The translations under genes were made by a program, and so were the position numbers. Of a stretch of DNA of 64,000 nucleotides, positions 45,830 through 58,172 are shown piece by piece; the first letter of the stretch is position 1, and each line of letters starts with the position of its first letter. This DNA comes from Codonopsis lanceolata (taxonomy: Eukaryota > Streptophyta > Magnoliopsida > Asterales > Campanulaceae). Under the pieces are notes generated by a model that was not told where the DNA came from, ran no database searches, and saw only the letters and a list, made by a program, of their open reading frames with translations. The DNA is taken from positions 85,308,295-85,372,294 of the forward strand of contig CM028378.1 in the NCBI GenBank assembly GCA_013146195.2. The letters run 5' to 3'.

Positions 45830-46913
45830 ATGGCCCCTAAGCGTAGAAATACTGGCCCCTCTTCTTTTCGCCCTGTTGACGAGGAAGAGCAAAATTATGA
45901 CCACCGCCGCTTCATTTCTTTCGAGGCATCGGAGAGATATGCTGCAAAGCTCTCCAAGTCCTTGATTCCCAAGAGGGGATTCAAGGCTGAAGAATTTGGC
46001 CTCTATAATGAATTTAGAGCACGTAGGTGTGGTATGTTGACCGAGTCTCCGAACAAGGCAAGCGTGCCTATTGTTTGAGAGTTCTATGCCAATGGCCGCA
46101 TTGGCATAGATTGGGGGGAGGGTGATAGAGACCGTTTTTGTTAGGGGCAATGACGTTAGTTTTCGTCCCAAACCATTAACATGTACCACGACACCTCCAA
46201 CTTTGCGGAGGGTGCCGACGACTTTAGCCGCCACCTTCATCCCCATGTCCCTGTCGAGGTGGTCAATGCGATCATCTCCCTCCCTAGTGTGGTGTGGACC
46301 TAAAACCGTAACCCACCCTTCGGTCCACGTACCATGGAGGAGTCCTTCCTTTTGGACACGGCCAGGCCCGTGTTCAAATTTATCTGCTCCTGCCTTATGC
46401 CTACCAGTCACCAACACACGGTGACTTGGGCTAAGGCCGTCCTGATCTACACCATCATGACTGGTGGGTCTGTTGATGTCGGCCGCTTGATCAACGGCCA
46501 AATTAAGACCCTTATTAGAGGTACGACAAATGCGGGGTTCGCGTTCCCGCATTTGATCACCGGACTGTGTAAGGACGCGAGAGTGAGGTGGCCTCGACAT
46601 GCGGAGAGGCTGAGAGATGTGCCCGCTATTACTCGGGCAATTTTGTTTGAGCACCACCGCCAGCCGCAAGTGAGGGTTCCTCACGAGGAGGAGCCCGAGG
46701 AGGAGATGGATCCGTTCAAACCGAGGAAATTGGAGAAATTGTCCTCCAAGCGATATGGTGAATCAGCAGTTGGCACAAATGCGTGCCGACCAGACTGACT
46801 TATTCGGTTGGTTTAACACCGTGGGACAAAATGTCTCCAACTATTATGGGCTGCCACTTGGCACAATCCCCGAGTTTCGTCCTCGTTCGTTATTTCCTCC
46901 CGACTCACCATGA
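45830..46913 (+). pseudogene. putative plant transposon protein (Athila-type ORF)
   Basis: It starts MAPKRRNTGPSSFRPVDEEE. The frame hits TGA at 46076-46078, just before EFYANGRIGIDWGEGD (probably a CGA to TGA change). After frameshifts it continues VRGNDVSFRPKP, NAIISLPSVVWT, SCLMPTSHQHTVTWAKAVLI, LINGQIKTLIRG and FAFPHLITGLC. It ends with an acidic Pro/Glu stretch and GWFNTVGQNVSNYYGLPLG to TGA at 46911-46913. The FYAN...VRG..V, P..H...V and FPHLIT..C pattern fits the family annotated as putative plant transposon protein domain, common in Athila/Tat elements. Function unknown. Confidence 0.7.
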
Positions 46914-49216
46914 ATCGATGCCCAAGTTTCACCCTCTTTCATTAGGTGGGCCTGTTATTTCCTTTTGATAGTTTCCCTTCCCCATCAAGCCTCTCATATG
47001 TTCCTCAATTTTGAGGACAAAATAGAAATTAAGTTTGGGGGGGGGGATTCTAAGCCCAGAGTCTTAGCAGGTCCTAGCCTAAGGAGGAGTGGAGTTGGGC
47101 TACATTTTTAGGGCGAGGAATTTTTTTTTTCCTCTATCGTGTCTTCTCCTCACCCGCCTTTCTTGCTTTTAAATTTTTCTTATTTTCAGAGATGTTGCCT
47201 TGACCAGAATACACTAATATTGGATGCTCGTGGATTCACTTCATGGGAACCCATTATCAATTGTGTCATCAACATCTCCAATTTTCTTTATATATAAAAA
47301 AAAGTAAATTCAAAAATTTCATCCTCGAGTTTTGGTGTGGTAATACTAGTCGATGAGGAGTTAATGCAATGAACCGCATAACTTGTCCGTAGATCCTTCT
47401 AGAATTTACTTAATTTTGCGAAACTTTTACTTTTCTCCAAATCCTTCATGCACCTACACCAGTCATAATTATGGATTAATTAGAATAGTTTTATAAAGTT
47501 TATAGCACCTACTTCATTTCAACAAGATATGCACAGGAATATGATGCATAGCCATCCGAACATAATTGTTGCATTAAATTGTAACTTAGGGTCAATCGCA
47601 CGATAGTTAGATCCCTTGGATTTTTCTCATTTATATATCTCAACCACACTTTCGAGCCGTGTCTGCATGTTAGTCTCGATTGTCCCTACCATCTGTCTTA
47701 GCGAATGCTTATGTGAAATCCAGTGATGCTAAACATTCAACCTCACAATTCCCATAGTTGATATGATGTTTTGTGTCTTACTTGCTTTAAAAATTACATG
47801 AGCATTTGGCATTAAGAAACGGCTTAGGCCATCTTTGGATCGTTAGAGCCTAAATATTCCCTGACCTTTACTAAAATATCTCTAGTGTCCCCTTTTGAGC
47901 CTAATTAAAAAGAATGGAGTGTGTTAAGCACACATTAAACCCCCATTTGATATCGTTTCTATTACTCACATTAACTTAACCCTAAAAGCCTATACACTTT
48001 TAGCCTACCCTTTGAGAGATTAGGATGTGAATTTTATGGGACCCATTTTTCAGTCAGGCAATTTTTCTGAAGACTTCTTCCCGTCGTCGTAAAAAAAATG
48101 AAAAATAGAAAAAGAAAAAATATATATATAGATCAAAGAAAAATGAAGCGTGAGAAGAAGAGTGCAAATAGATTCAAATGAAAGCATAGCTTTCAAAAGA
48201 AAATATGTTAGAAAAAATTACTGAGAAAAATGATGAGATGTTTTTAGATTATGTATTGCCCAAAACAAGTTTGGAGGGGAAGGAAAGAAGAAAACTGAAA
48301 AGTAAAAGAAACAGAAAACACCCCCTACTTGTAGTTTTTGCAAGTCCTAGCCTAAATAGGAAAACTTCCTTTTGCTTGGAAGTATGAGGGATAAAGGGTA
48401 ATCTTTCTCTCTCACTTTGAATTCCAATCCCTTTCCATCAAATCCCCCAACACCATGGCCTTACATTACAAGCTAATAAAGACCTAATGATCTTCTTGCC
48501 AATGCTTGTGTATGTTTTCTTTGCTAAGTGAGTCATATAGAATTGATCAAACACTTCATGTTCATATTATTCGCCAAGAGCTCACTGTGTTAGCATAATC
48601 TTAGCTATTACAAGTAATTGGGATAGGAGAGCATTGTATGTCATACATAGAAGTGCATGGGATGGATGTATAAGTTTTTGAAATCCTTGGTGACCTCTCT
48701 TTCTGTAATAGACTGGGTTTGGATGGTAGATCTCATTGTTTTATAATGCACTGGTTTTAATTAAATCTTGATTTTCATATGAATGTGGTGCTTAGCTTAA
48801 TAAAACTATTTTAGTTAAGATATTCTCTAAGACTAGTGATCACACACACACGGAGAAATTAAGAGTAGTAGCAGTTTTAAGTAAGAGACAGTTGGTTTTA
48901 TGTGATTAAGTCTGCACATATGTGGTGAGCATCGAACTGAGACTGCTTTGGTATGCCATGCTATTATAACTTGAGGTTGGACCAAAAAGATTTTTTGTTT
49001 TATTGTTAGTTTAATCCGCTTTTTGTATTTATCAGTTTTTGTATTTATCTGCATAGTCGAGTCACTCGTAAGAGTCTCCTTGAGTTTGTGAGTTTATAGA
49101 TGAGTGTAAATAGTGTCACCCTCCAAAAAGATTTTCGTATTTTTTTTAATTAAATGCTTTTGTATTTATAAGTATTGTTTACTCGTGGACGAGGAAAGTT
49201 TAAGTTTGGGGGTATT
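46914..49216 (+). other. long 3' non-coding region of element B, with internal and terminal polypurine tracts
   Basis: It begins with TTGAGGACAAAATAG and AAGTTTGGGGGGGGGG (47031-47046), a polypurine-like tract far upstream of the LTR. The region then runs 2.2 kb without coding sequence to a second tract, AAGTTTGGGGGTATT (49202-49216), directly before the LTR. Reverse homology to 12131-13250 shows that it is a conserved part of the family. Confidence 0.65.
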
Positions 49217-49432
49217 TGATCGATGTATTTTATACGTCGATTTCCTATACTTCTATGACTTAAGTTGAGCTATTTCACGAGGCTTTTTGCTACTGATATG
49301 TGTTTTTCAGTGATTTTGTGAGTTTCAGGGTTTTAGATAAAAGTATACAAATTAGAAGGCTTTTAGGTGAAAATTCCGAGAAGGGGTCAGAGTGTAAAAG
49401 TAAAGAAGAAACGAAGAAGAGCCAAGCTGGGA

Positions 49433-49532
49433 ACCTTGCGGTCGCAAGGTGCAGTATACCTTGCCTCCGCAAGGTAGGCAGAAAGTCAGATTCTCAACCC
49501 CAGATTATTGAAGGACCTTGCGACCGCAAGGT
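49433..49532. repeat. triplet of palindromes in LTR B
   Basis: 49433-49450: ACCTTGCG, GT, CGCAAGGT. 49457-49476: TACCTTGC, CTCC, GCAAGGTA. 49515-49532: ACCTTGCG, AC, CGCAAGGT. Arms are conserved while the central bases vary. Confidence 0.9.
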
Positions 49533-49591
49533 AGTCAGAATGTCCAGATTTGCGTTTTCACAAGAGATATAATTGCCCTACAACTCCTTAG

Positions 49592-49599
49592 TATAAATA
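49592..49599 (+). promoter_or_regulatory. TATA box of LTR B
   Basis: TATAAATA followed by GAGGTCGG lies 60 bp after the last palindrome. Confidence 0.55.
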
Positions 49600-49992
49600 G
49601 AGGTCGGTAGCCAGAGCATAGGACGGCTGGAAACAGTTAAAAAGTAGTTCTCTATAGCTTTAGAATAGATTTTAGGTTGTATAATTATTGTAAATACAAG
49701 TATTGCAGATCGATTCATGAACTCATTCATCTCCATGTGTTGTTCATCTTCAAGGATGAACTAAATCTTCATTAATCTTCATGTGAAGCTTTGCTGAAGT
49801 CTTCCGCTGAACCTGTGAAGCCTATAAAAACTATTCTATGGCAAAGTTCTATACACAGTTGCCACGCTAATTGATACACAACCCAATTAGCCACTAAGTA
49901 TAGAACCTAATGTAATGTAAGAACAGATGTAAATCAAGATACAAATGAGAAACAACAGCTGCTGCTCTTGAGGCCGAGCTTTAAGGGAAGAG

Positions 49993-50685
49993 ATGAGTGT
50001 CCCGGTTGAGTCTGTGAAGGCCGCGTGGCTGGAGACGGAGAAAGCATTAAAGGTAAAGGTCGTCGAGAGGGAGCAGATGGCTCGATCCAACGAGGAGATG
50101 AAGGCCGAGTTGTCATCTTTATCCTTAGAGAATGATCGACTGAAGGCGGAGGCTGTATCTATGATGACGAGGGAGCAGGCTATAGCTGACTTTATGGCGT
50201 TGACAGCTTATGGGGACAAGGTTCTAGATATTATGGAGAAGAGTCGAGTTCAGACCTTTAGGGCTGCCGCGACCGTCGGTATTCCTATGTTTACCATTGT
50301 TCAGATGGCTGCCTTTGAATCGTTTGGGTCCGAATGCTGAGGTGCTTCTTCTCTTGTCCCTTTTGATCAGGAAGAATTGGATGAGATTCGTGAAGCGGAC
50401 ATGAAATTCCAAGCTCCCAAGTGGGTTCCTCTTCCTGTTGATGGTGACAACCTTTTCCTCCAGCTTTCAGCCCAAGATGTTTGGGTAAAGGACAACTTTC
50501 TCCCTTATGCTGAGATGGGGGTCCCTTCAGCTTTCCCTCGAACTTTCCCTCGAACGATTTTTTGGCGACCAACCGATGAAGGAGCCTGGAAGGAGAAGAC
50601 TAACAGGGACGAGTTGTCGAAACAAAGATGGCAGGCTGATGATCAAGCAACTAAGGATGGAATGGGGGGAACGGATCCCTTGTAA
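49993..50685 (+). pseudogene. unidentified coiled-coil ORF, two blocks
   Basis: Block one, 49993-50340: heptad-like, charged sequence (VKVVEREQMARSNEEMKAEL, SLENDRLKAEAVSMMTREQA), then ALTAYGDKVLDIMEKSRV and AATVGIPMFTIVQMAAFESF, to a TGA. Block two, 50341-50685 in another frame: FDQEELDEIREADMKF, VDGDNLFLQLSAQDVWVKDN and a basic/acidic C-terminus ending GGTDPL. No domain recognised. Its position between two Athila-like elements, and the coiled-coil character, suggest the tail of a Tat/Athila-type extra ORF, but this is a guess. Confidence 0.4.
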
Positions 50686-50806
50686 TTTTCAAACAATGTT
50701 TATTTTTTGTAAATTTTCCTTGCTAAGCTTTTGTTTATATTATATGGTGGTGGTTTGTTTTCCTTTCATGTGTTTTTTCTTGTTTGCAAGGGCTGTTGCA
50801 AAAACT

Positions 50807-52793
50807 TGATGTGCACGAAACGCAACTCAGGCAAGATTACCGGCCATATCAAGTAATAAAGTTCGTAAGTACGAATCGATCCCACGAGGAATGCGCGTAA
50901 TTCTCACTCCAACTAAGTACCGAAATTAAACTAAGTACCGAAATTATGCTAACTAATTATATTTGAGCGAAAAGAAAATGAATTAAAATCTAAAATTATA
51001 AACAACCTAGAAAGAAATTAAATCTAAACAAACGCGGAGGTAGTTTGGCAACAAAAAATCAAGATAAAAAGATAGGAGTGCATTATTTCTAGTCTAGCCG
51101 GTGTTTAATTTAATCCTCTTTCTGTTTTTATTTAACTCAAGTCTTGGTAGTCAGACGCCCTATTTTATTCACTACGGGCTTTCGCTACGTATAGCAAATC
51201 TAGCTATCCCTCAACCTTGCTACGGGCTCATATCATCGCAACACATAACATAGGGGAGAAAATAACCGCATGTGTAAACAAGCATCCAAAGACTATCTAC
51301 GCACAATCTCCTTTCTGCTTTTCATTGTGATTTTCAGAATAACAGGAAGGGATTTCGCTTCGTATCCTATCATTCTTGTGATCATCTAATGGTTTGCTAC
51401 GCCATTAAAAGCAAGAACAACACACAATAATAACCAAACACATGTGTAATACTTCGCAAAAAGAAACTCTCTATATTTTTCTACAAGTTATGTTAGTAGC
51501 CGAGACAAGTAAAATTGGTTAACTACGGGCTCTCGCATCTTATAGTCAACCCTAACCTCCACGACCTTGCGAATGGCTAAGGTGGTTCGATCGTGTGTCA
51601 AACCTAGTCTCATTATGGCTATCGGCGTGTGTCACAGAACGCCAACTATTAAATTGATTGGTCCGAAATATAAAGGTAGCTCTCGCGGATCCTAAATATT
51701 TCTAAAATCATTTAATTATTGATCAGATAATTAAAAGCATTAATTTCACAAAATAATAACCAACATGATTGTGTACTAAATAAAGAGATAAATTAAATTA
51801 AAACACTACATTGGACATAGAAAAATAATTGCATTTCCATAAATAAAATAAGCACAAACCAATTCAACATTTACAAAATAAATCAACCCAAAAAAATACA
51901 ACAATATCTCAAAAGATAGGTTGAAAGAATAAAACCATGTGTTGCTCGAATCCGAGGTTAAAAACATTTGTAGATGCATCCTTGGCTCTTGACTTGAAGC
52001 TCCAAACCTTCAATGGTGATCAAACATCGGAGGAATTGGTGAAATTTTTGGTGAAATTTGGTGCCCCATTTTGGGAACAAAGTCCCGAAATGGGGACTTG
52101 TATTTAAAAATGAGGGTTCTTTGGAGAATAAAGGAAGAAGGCCACAAAGGAGCGAGGCCGGAGGGATAGTTTAAGAAGATCCAAGGATAATTGAGGGCAA
52201 AAAGGGAAGGAAATGGCTTTGGGTGGCAGGTTGGGGCAGAGGATGGCCTGGTCAACCCGGAGAAAAAGGGCCGCGGGGTGAGAGGAAATGGGTGGAAACT
52301 GCGGGTGGATGGAATGGGCAGGGGTGGACTTGGTCCATGAAGAGAGAACAGCGGGCCGGCTTACGTGGATAAGATGGGCGAGGTTGACACGTGGAACCAT
52401 TAAGGGGCCGGCAGAGGAGAATGCGGAAGTGCGGCCTCCCTACTACTTTAATGTTTGCTCGGTTCCCAGGATCTTGAGAAAGGGCACTAAGGTCCTCCCT
52501 TCCAGTCTCTCATTGGTCCCATCGGTCTTTGTTAGCCTCTGTTAGCCCTCATTTGCCTTGGAACTCTTAACGGACTTTAACAGACTTTGTCCAAATAATT
52601 TCCAATTCAACTTTTTATGCCCGAAATTGTCTCGAACTTCGTGCTAAACACCATAAATTGCTTGATTATGCATGGAAACCTACATTAAGCATAAAAACAC
52701 AAATAATAATATTTCTAAAGCATAAGTAACTCAAAAATAGCACAAAATAGAAGAAAATTCCCTAGAAAATTCATGGAAATCTTGCGCTCATCA
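50807..52793 (-). repeat. 3' LTR of Athila-like element C
   Basis: Plus-strand ends TGATGTGCACGAAACG and TTGCGCTCATCA give a TG..CA pair with imperfect inverted ends. The length of 1987 bp fits Athila. No second LTR is available to confirm. Unlike LTRs A and B, I see no palindrome triplet. Confidence 0.6.
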
Positions 52794-54300
52794 CACCCAA
52801 ACTTTGATCGTCTTGCGCAAAGAAAAATGAATTATGAAAAGCTCGAGAACAATATGAAACAGCGGCGCTCAATTAAGATCCCACAAGCATTACCATCCAA
52901 GAGATCAACCCAAGATTATAAACATGCATAATAGAGGTATGAATTTATTCATATGCTATCAAACAATCCTCAAACAATCATTCATACCATAAAACATTTT
53001 TTTTTACCCAAAGTAGTAGCGCGCTCTAGCTTAAAGTGAACGGTTAACCGAGATACCAAATGCAAGTCAACAGAAAGAGTCATCAACAATTTTTTTTGCA
53101 CAAGACAAGGCAAGAACACACACAGACAATATCAATAGGACTTTATAAAGCTTGTAATGCTCGGCCAAGGTTTGGGCTACAAATGAAAGAGAAGGATAGC
53201 AAGTCAAGAGAGCAAAGAATTTGAAGTCTTCACAAGATGACTAGCTTCATGGAAGCACAACTCTTCAAATTAACCACAAACTCACTTCAACAACCCCTTA
53301 AACGTTAAACTTTGGGTTGAAAAAGTGTCTCAACTACCACAAAAATTAAGCTCTACTCTTATATCTCCTTGAGAAAATTAAGAACAATAACTTTTTTTTC
53401 TTTGTGGCCACCCTTGACATTTTTTTTCTTTTTTTTCTTTTCATTGCTTTCCAAGGGGCTCTTTCTTTCTTTTCATTTCATTTTCCCCACTACCATTCAA
53501 CAACAATTTCCAAATTCCCAACATCAACATTAATAAGAACGCAACCTTCATGAATCACACACTTCCCAAACAGATTACACAAATAAAATAATTCATTCCA
53601 AATCATGCTCTCTTGAAAAGTGTATAGGTTCATGGGATAAGATAATGCGGGTATAAGAAATGAAGTCGAATGAGGGTCATTATGTGCTCCAGGCACACGC
53701 CATTCTTTAAATGAGTTCAACGGGGACACTAGGGATTTTTGTGTGATAAATGGGTAGGATAGAGAAAGGCACAAACGGTCCAAAGATGGCCTATATCATA
53801 CTCTTGTCATACACATATGCCCAAACCAAGCTTTTAATCATCAAAATATAACTCTAGGCATTAGACTCACAATATGATACTCTTAAACATGCATAACCAT
53901 CACTAAAGCAAAGCATACAAATATTTCCATCATAAAGATTGAGGTACATAATTATAAAAATCATCAAAATTCTTTTTATCACATATGTAGGGTAAAGTTG
54001 AAAAGCTGAATTCTATAAACAAAACATCTCAAATTAATATAGTGAACTATTTACATAAAACGGATGAAGTATAAGCAAATTACATTTAAAATATACAATT
54101 AATATCAATAGATAAAATTAGAAGAGTAATATGCAGAATCCTCAAAAGGCCAAGATAGAAAAATAAATAAATAAAATCATTATTTAGCCCTACCATAGTA
54201 TATATATCTTGAAATTTGAAAATGAGTATAATTACATGCAACATATAACCAGTTATTAGGGCACGCTCAATCCAATTTCGAACGATCATGTGTTTTCGCC
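50807..54300 (-). mobile_element. Athila-like element C: 3' LTR plus 3' region
   Basis: Minus orientation. LTR at 50807-52793, then a polypurine tract complement (CACCCAAACTTT at 52794-52805) and an AT-rich non-coding region. That region shares AAGCTTGTAATG followed by a GGCC-containing stretch with element A (12870 versus 53150). No coding pol is present. The end near 54300 is approximate. Confidence 0.55.
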
Positions 54301-54840
54301 GCTTGATCGGAAAACCATCTCACTAATCTAGAATGACGGGAAGAAAAGACATTCTATCCTCCTTGATTTGGACCCACCCGAAATATTTCATCAACTATTA
54401 TTAGCTCTTTTAAAAATATAATAGGAGTTTAATTATATTATTATTAATTTTTTTTACTTATCTTCTGCATATTCCGAATATTTTGGTTTGCTTCTTCCCA
54501 TTACCGTGTGTCGAACAAGCGGCTAAAGGTCGCATACCGGTTAGTGTGGCAACTTGTTTGACATTGACATACATAGTTTAGATTAGAATGTCCGATCTAG
54601 TCCTACCTTTGTAATGATGATTAACGTGACTAGAAATTCATATGCACTAGCACCAAATAGACTTCAGAAGGCCAAAGGTCTTGAAGACTACACCGTAAAA
54701 CTTGTCATATGCGCAAAGAACATCTTGAAGACTCACCACCAAAGACATGATATGGTTTGAATGTTAATACCAGAACCAGCCAGCCCTCTTATAGAAGACT
54801 TCGGATTGAACATCTCACCAGCGCACTTGGATCCGCACGT
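52794..54840. other. 3' region of element C, then unassigned DNA
   Basis: AT-rich with T-runs at 53390-53480 and no coding homology. From about 54300 to 54840 the sequence is unassigned flank of the copia array. It has no recognisable gene. Confidence 0.4.
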
Positions 54841-55798
54841 TGTAAGAGGCAAAATAGGCATGACCTATTTTGGTCTTGTTTTCCTTTCTTTCTTGGTCAT
54901 AAATTTTGGTGCATTTTTGGTAACAAAATCTTTAATTAGATTTTGTTTTTCCTTGGTCCTTAAGGTTTTATCATTTTTGGAAACAAAATATTCCTAAACA
55001 TTTGTGGTTTCTTGGACCTAAATTCTAGGAGTTGTTTTTGGTAATAAAATCTTGGTCAAATCTTTCACCAAAACCGTGCCTTAATCCTAGTCTAACCATG
55101 ATTGTTGACCACTTTCATATTTGGTAACAAAATCCCATTAGTTTGATAAGTTGTTGATTTTTTCCTTAAGTTCTAATCATTTTCCTTGTGTAGATCGAAT
55201 TTGTTTTTGGGTATGTGTAGGAGGCGCATAACTATATACCGGGAGCTGGGATTCGTGCTTCTTGTAGAGCTCGGATAGAGAACAAAAACCATAGAGGCAT
55301 GAGCGTGAGAGAGTTTACGCTGATCCGAGAGTTTACGGCAGATTTTGAGACCGAAGTGCACAGATTCACATGTTCCTGTCAATGTTATAACATTGGTAGA
55401 CACATTGAAAATTCTGAAACTGTTTTGTGCTTTCTGTTTTGTTTAAAGGAGGCTGTTTTTGTTTCTTCCCACGTTTTGTTTAACCTATTTATGTGAGGTT
55501 TTTGTTCTCCAAGATTCATTATCTTGTGAGAATATTTTTGTGTGATTTCACATAGTTTTTGTAAAACAATTCATCATTTTTAGTGAAATCTTTTTGGCCA
55601 TGAGGCTAGATCTACAAGTATAAGCTTGTAGATTGTTTGGTAAACTTTTGTGATTAATTTCGTGCTTTTGTATTAAGTCTTCCGCCGTTTTTTTTTATTT
55701 TTCTGTCTATTGTGACTTCCATTGTAGCTGTTTCACAAGCTACATTGGAAACTGCATTAGGCAGTTTGGAGAATCCTAGCTACTCTCGCGTTCTTTCA
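54841..55798 (+). repeat. LTR 1 of the SIRE-like array
   Basis: TGTAAGAGGCAAAATAGG to GCGTTCTTTCA, 958 bp. U3 has 4 spaced copies of a TTTTGGTAACAAAA-like dyad at about 54914, 54974, 55033 and 55120. Confidence 0.85.
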
Positions 55799-55800
55799 AT

Positions 55801-55812
55801 TGGTATCAGAGC
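55801..55812 (+). promoter_or_regulatory. primer binding site, internal region 1
   Basis: TGGTATCAGAGC lies two bases after LTR 1, of the initiator tRNA-Met type. The same site follows LTR 2 at 59098-59109. Confidence 0.85.
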
Positions 55813-55852
55813 CTCCTCTTGACATCACTAATAGTAGATTCTGGTTGTAGCC

Positions 55853-56940
55853 ATGATGGATTCTCCATATGAGAATTTTGTTCATCCTCCTACATTAACG
55901 AATAGGAATTACTCAAACTGGAATGTTGAGGAATTTGATTTTGATCAAGAGTCAATAGCTCTTTTATCAACCAAGTTTAAAAATATTTTGAAAGCCAAAG
56001 AAAAAAAATAGATTTTCATCTTCAAACTCCAAAACTGCTTTCAAACATGAGTATTTTAAGGTTGTTCATAATCAAATCTCATTCCAAACCTCTGAAAAAT
56101 CTTTTACCAACCCGTTTGCTAAACAGTCTACATCAAGTGATAAAAATAGTGATTTTATTCGATGTAGGGCTTGTCAAGGGTTTGGTCAATTTGCTAAAGA
56201 TGATGTTTCAGGTTTGTTTGACTTTGGTGATCATGAATCACTTGCACAATCTTCAGAACATGCACATGAAAAGCCACTGCAAAACATTCGAATCCACAAG
56301 TCACGGAAGTTCAACCGATGTTATTCAGAATGTGATACCCAATGTGATTCCGAATGTAGCTACATCGGAAGTCACATTGGACACTCGGCCGACAACAAGC
56401 GAGAAAATTAGTCCAGTTTGACTGATCATGGATATGACATACCATGCAAAGTTCACAAAATGCATCCCACTTCTCAAATCATAGGTAATTTTCATGATGA
56501 GGTGTCAGGTAAGGTAGATTATAGAAAAATTGATTGCTTGTCTACTCTAGAATGTGAAGATATCCATGTCTCATGTTTTGTAGAACTTGATCAATTTTTG
56601 AAAAATAATTTGGGTTCTTGGTTTAGTAAAAAACATAATTGTGTTGAGACAACTTTTATGAGACAAATGATCAAAGATTATGAGTTTCACATTGATGTGT
56701 TAACCATGTATTGTGATAACACCTATGCAATTAGTATAGCAACAAATCCAGTTCAACACTCTAGAATAAAACACATTGATATAAGACACCACTTTATTAG
56801 AGATATGGTTGAACAAGAGATTATTTGCATTGAACATGTTGAGACTTAAAATCATCTTGCTGATATATTTGCCAAGTGTCTTGTTTTTGAGAGATTTTTC
56901 AATCTTTGGAAATCTCTTGTGTTTTGTGTGCTATATGATT
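55853..56940 (+). pseudogene. SIRE-like gag/pol remnant, copy 1
   Basis: Starts MMDSPYENFVHPPTLTNRNY; the gag then jumps to EFDFDQESIALLSTKFKNIL and a decayed zinc knuckle, FIRCRACQGFGQFAKD. Next comes pre-RT sequence (VHKMHPTSQIIGNF), then, with RT missing, a shortened RNase H (GSWFSKKHNCVE, VLTMYCDNTYAISI, HIDIRHHFIRDMVEQEIICI), an in-frame TAA (56847-56849) and NHLADIFAKC. Integrase and RT are deleted, so the element is non-autonomous. Confidence 0.8.
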
Positions 56941-58172
56941 TTACACTTGATAATTATAAAAAAAAAAATTAGGCATGATTGCATTTTGTATTTAGAGGGC
57001 ACTCTAGATCATTGACTCACATGTTTATGCCTTTTGTTGTTGCTTGGGAATTACATTCAATATCAATTGTGATTTTTTAATTCTCTCTCTCTCTCTCCCA
57101 GTTCTTGAGTATGTTTGAAGTCCACAAAGGAAAGAGCTACCTTTTGAAATTTTTTGGGATGCTGCAATTTGTCAAGGTACTATGGAACTTAGGTTCTCAT
57201 GGGTTGATCTTGAGTAAATTGACTCCCCTTAATTGAAAAAGTGTGAAAGCTACCTAACGAAAAAGAGCTACCTATAAACAAGGTTTGTGGCAATTTTCTT
57301 TTGGGACTATGAATCCTCGGATTTCATGGGTTGATCAAAAAGTTAAGAGGCTTCCCTTGGTAAATAGTGTGAAAGGTTCCAAGTGGCATGTTTTTATAGC
57401 TTGAAATAAAGTAGAGCTATATTCCTAGGGAAATAAAGTACCTATGGATTTTTGTTGTGAAAAATGTACGTGCGATCTTGGGAGAGAAATCTGGTTGAGA
57501 AAACAAAAAAATAATAATAAATACAAAATTGAAAATAAAATCACAATTTTGGCGAATGCAACTACATTAGGAACTACATCATTTGATCTGGTCTTTATCA
57601 CTTGTGTGTGATTGCATTTTTTTTTTTTTGCCTAGCTTTTAGTTATCATGTTTTTAGGCATAAAATTTTAGGACATGCATTGTTGGTAAGAATATCATCT
57701 TGGTGAAATTTTGTTCTAAAATAAAGGGTGCAAATCAATTTCCAAAAATTTCCATGTTGAAAAATATTTTGTGGTTGTCTAATTTTTGTGTGGAACTAAG
57801 AGGTATTGAATTTGGATATGATGAGCTCAGTTATTGCTAGTGGTGTGATCAAATCATGGTGAACACTTGATTGTGTTTTTCAAAATCTTGGATTTTTGAG
57901 AGTTCCTATAAGATGGTTTATCCCTCTTCCTTTTCCGGTCAAATAGGGGGAGAGAGATCAAGTGTTTCTGGTGATGATGATGATTTTGTATGCATGTGAG
58001 TGCATCATTGGTATGTTCTGATTTGTGCTTAGTAATGGTTTCTGATTTTATACCTTGCACAAATTCAGGGGGAGATGAGTTTTTCTAACCTATGCAGGTT
58101 AGATGGTTTGATTGGTGTTGAATAAACACTTGTCTTTTGATTTGACCAGAAAGGCTCAACAAAGGGGGAGAT
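56941..58172 (+). other. 3' untranslated region of internal region 1
   Basis: Non-coding AT-rich sequence with a CT microsatellite near 57083-57099, ending in the polypurine tract AAAGGGGGAGAT (58161-58172). Matched by 60270-61500 in copy 2. Confidence 0.75.

Larger units (their letters stand above)
45236..49960 (+). mobile_element. Athila-like Ty3/gypsy element B, incomplete
   Basis: Plus-strand order: a promoter-like segment cut by the Ogre LTR, one ORF of the plant-transposon-protein type, a 2.2-kb non-coding 3' region, a polypurine tract, and an LTR truncated at about 49960. The 3' region and LTR start are homologous to element A. No pol is present, so it is either a non-autonomous derivative or a deleted element. 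The segment at 45236-45829 does not align with the 3' LTR, so I cannot call it the 5' LTR. Confidence 0.65.
49217..49960 (+). repeat. 3' LTR of element B, truncated
   Basis: It starts TGATCGATGTATTTTATACG after the polypurine tract, holds the palindrome triplet and a TATA box, and contains GTTCATCTTCAAGGATGAAC near 49742, related to element A. It stops short of the expected CA end around 49930-49960, where another coding fragment begins. Confidence 0.7.

Noticed and set aside
45812..46684. 290-codon minus-strand ORF
   Set aside because: It lies opposite the Athila-type ORF, whose plus-strand translation has clear family motifs. The minus frame is a composition shadow.
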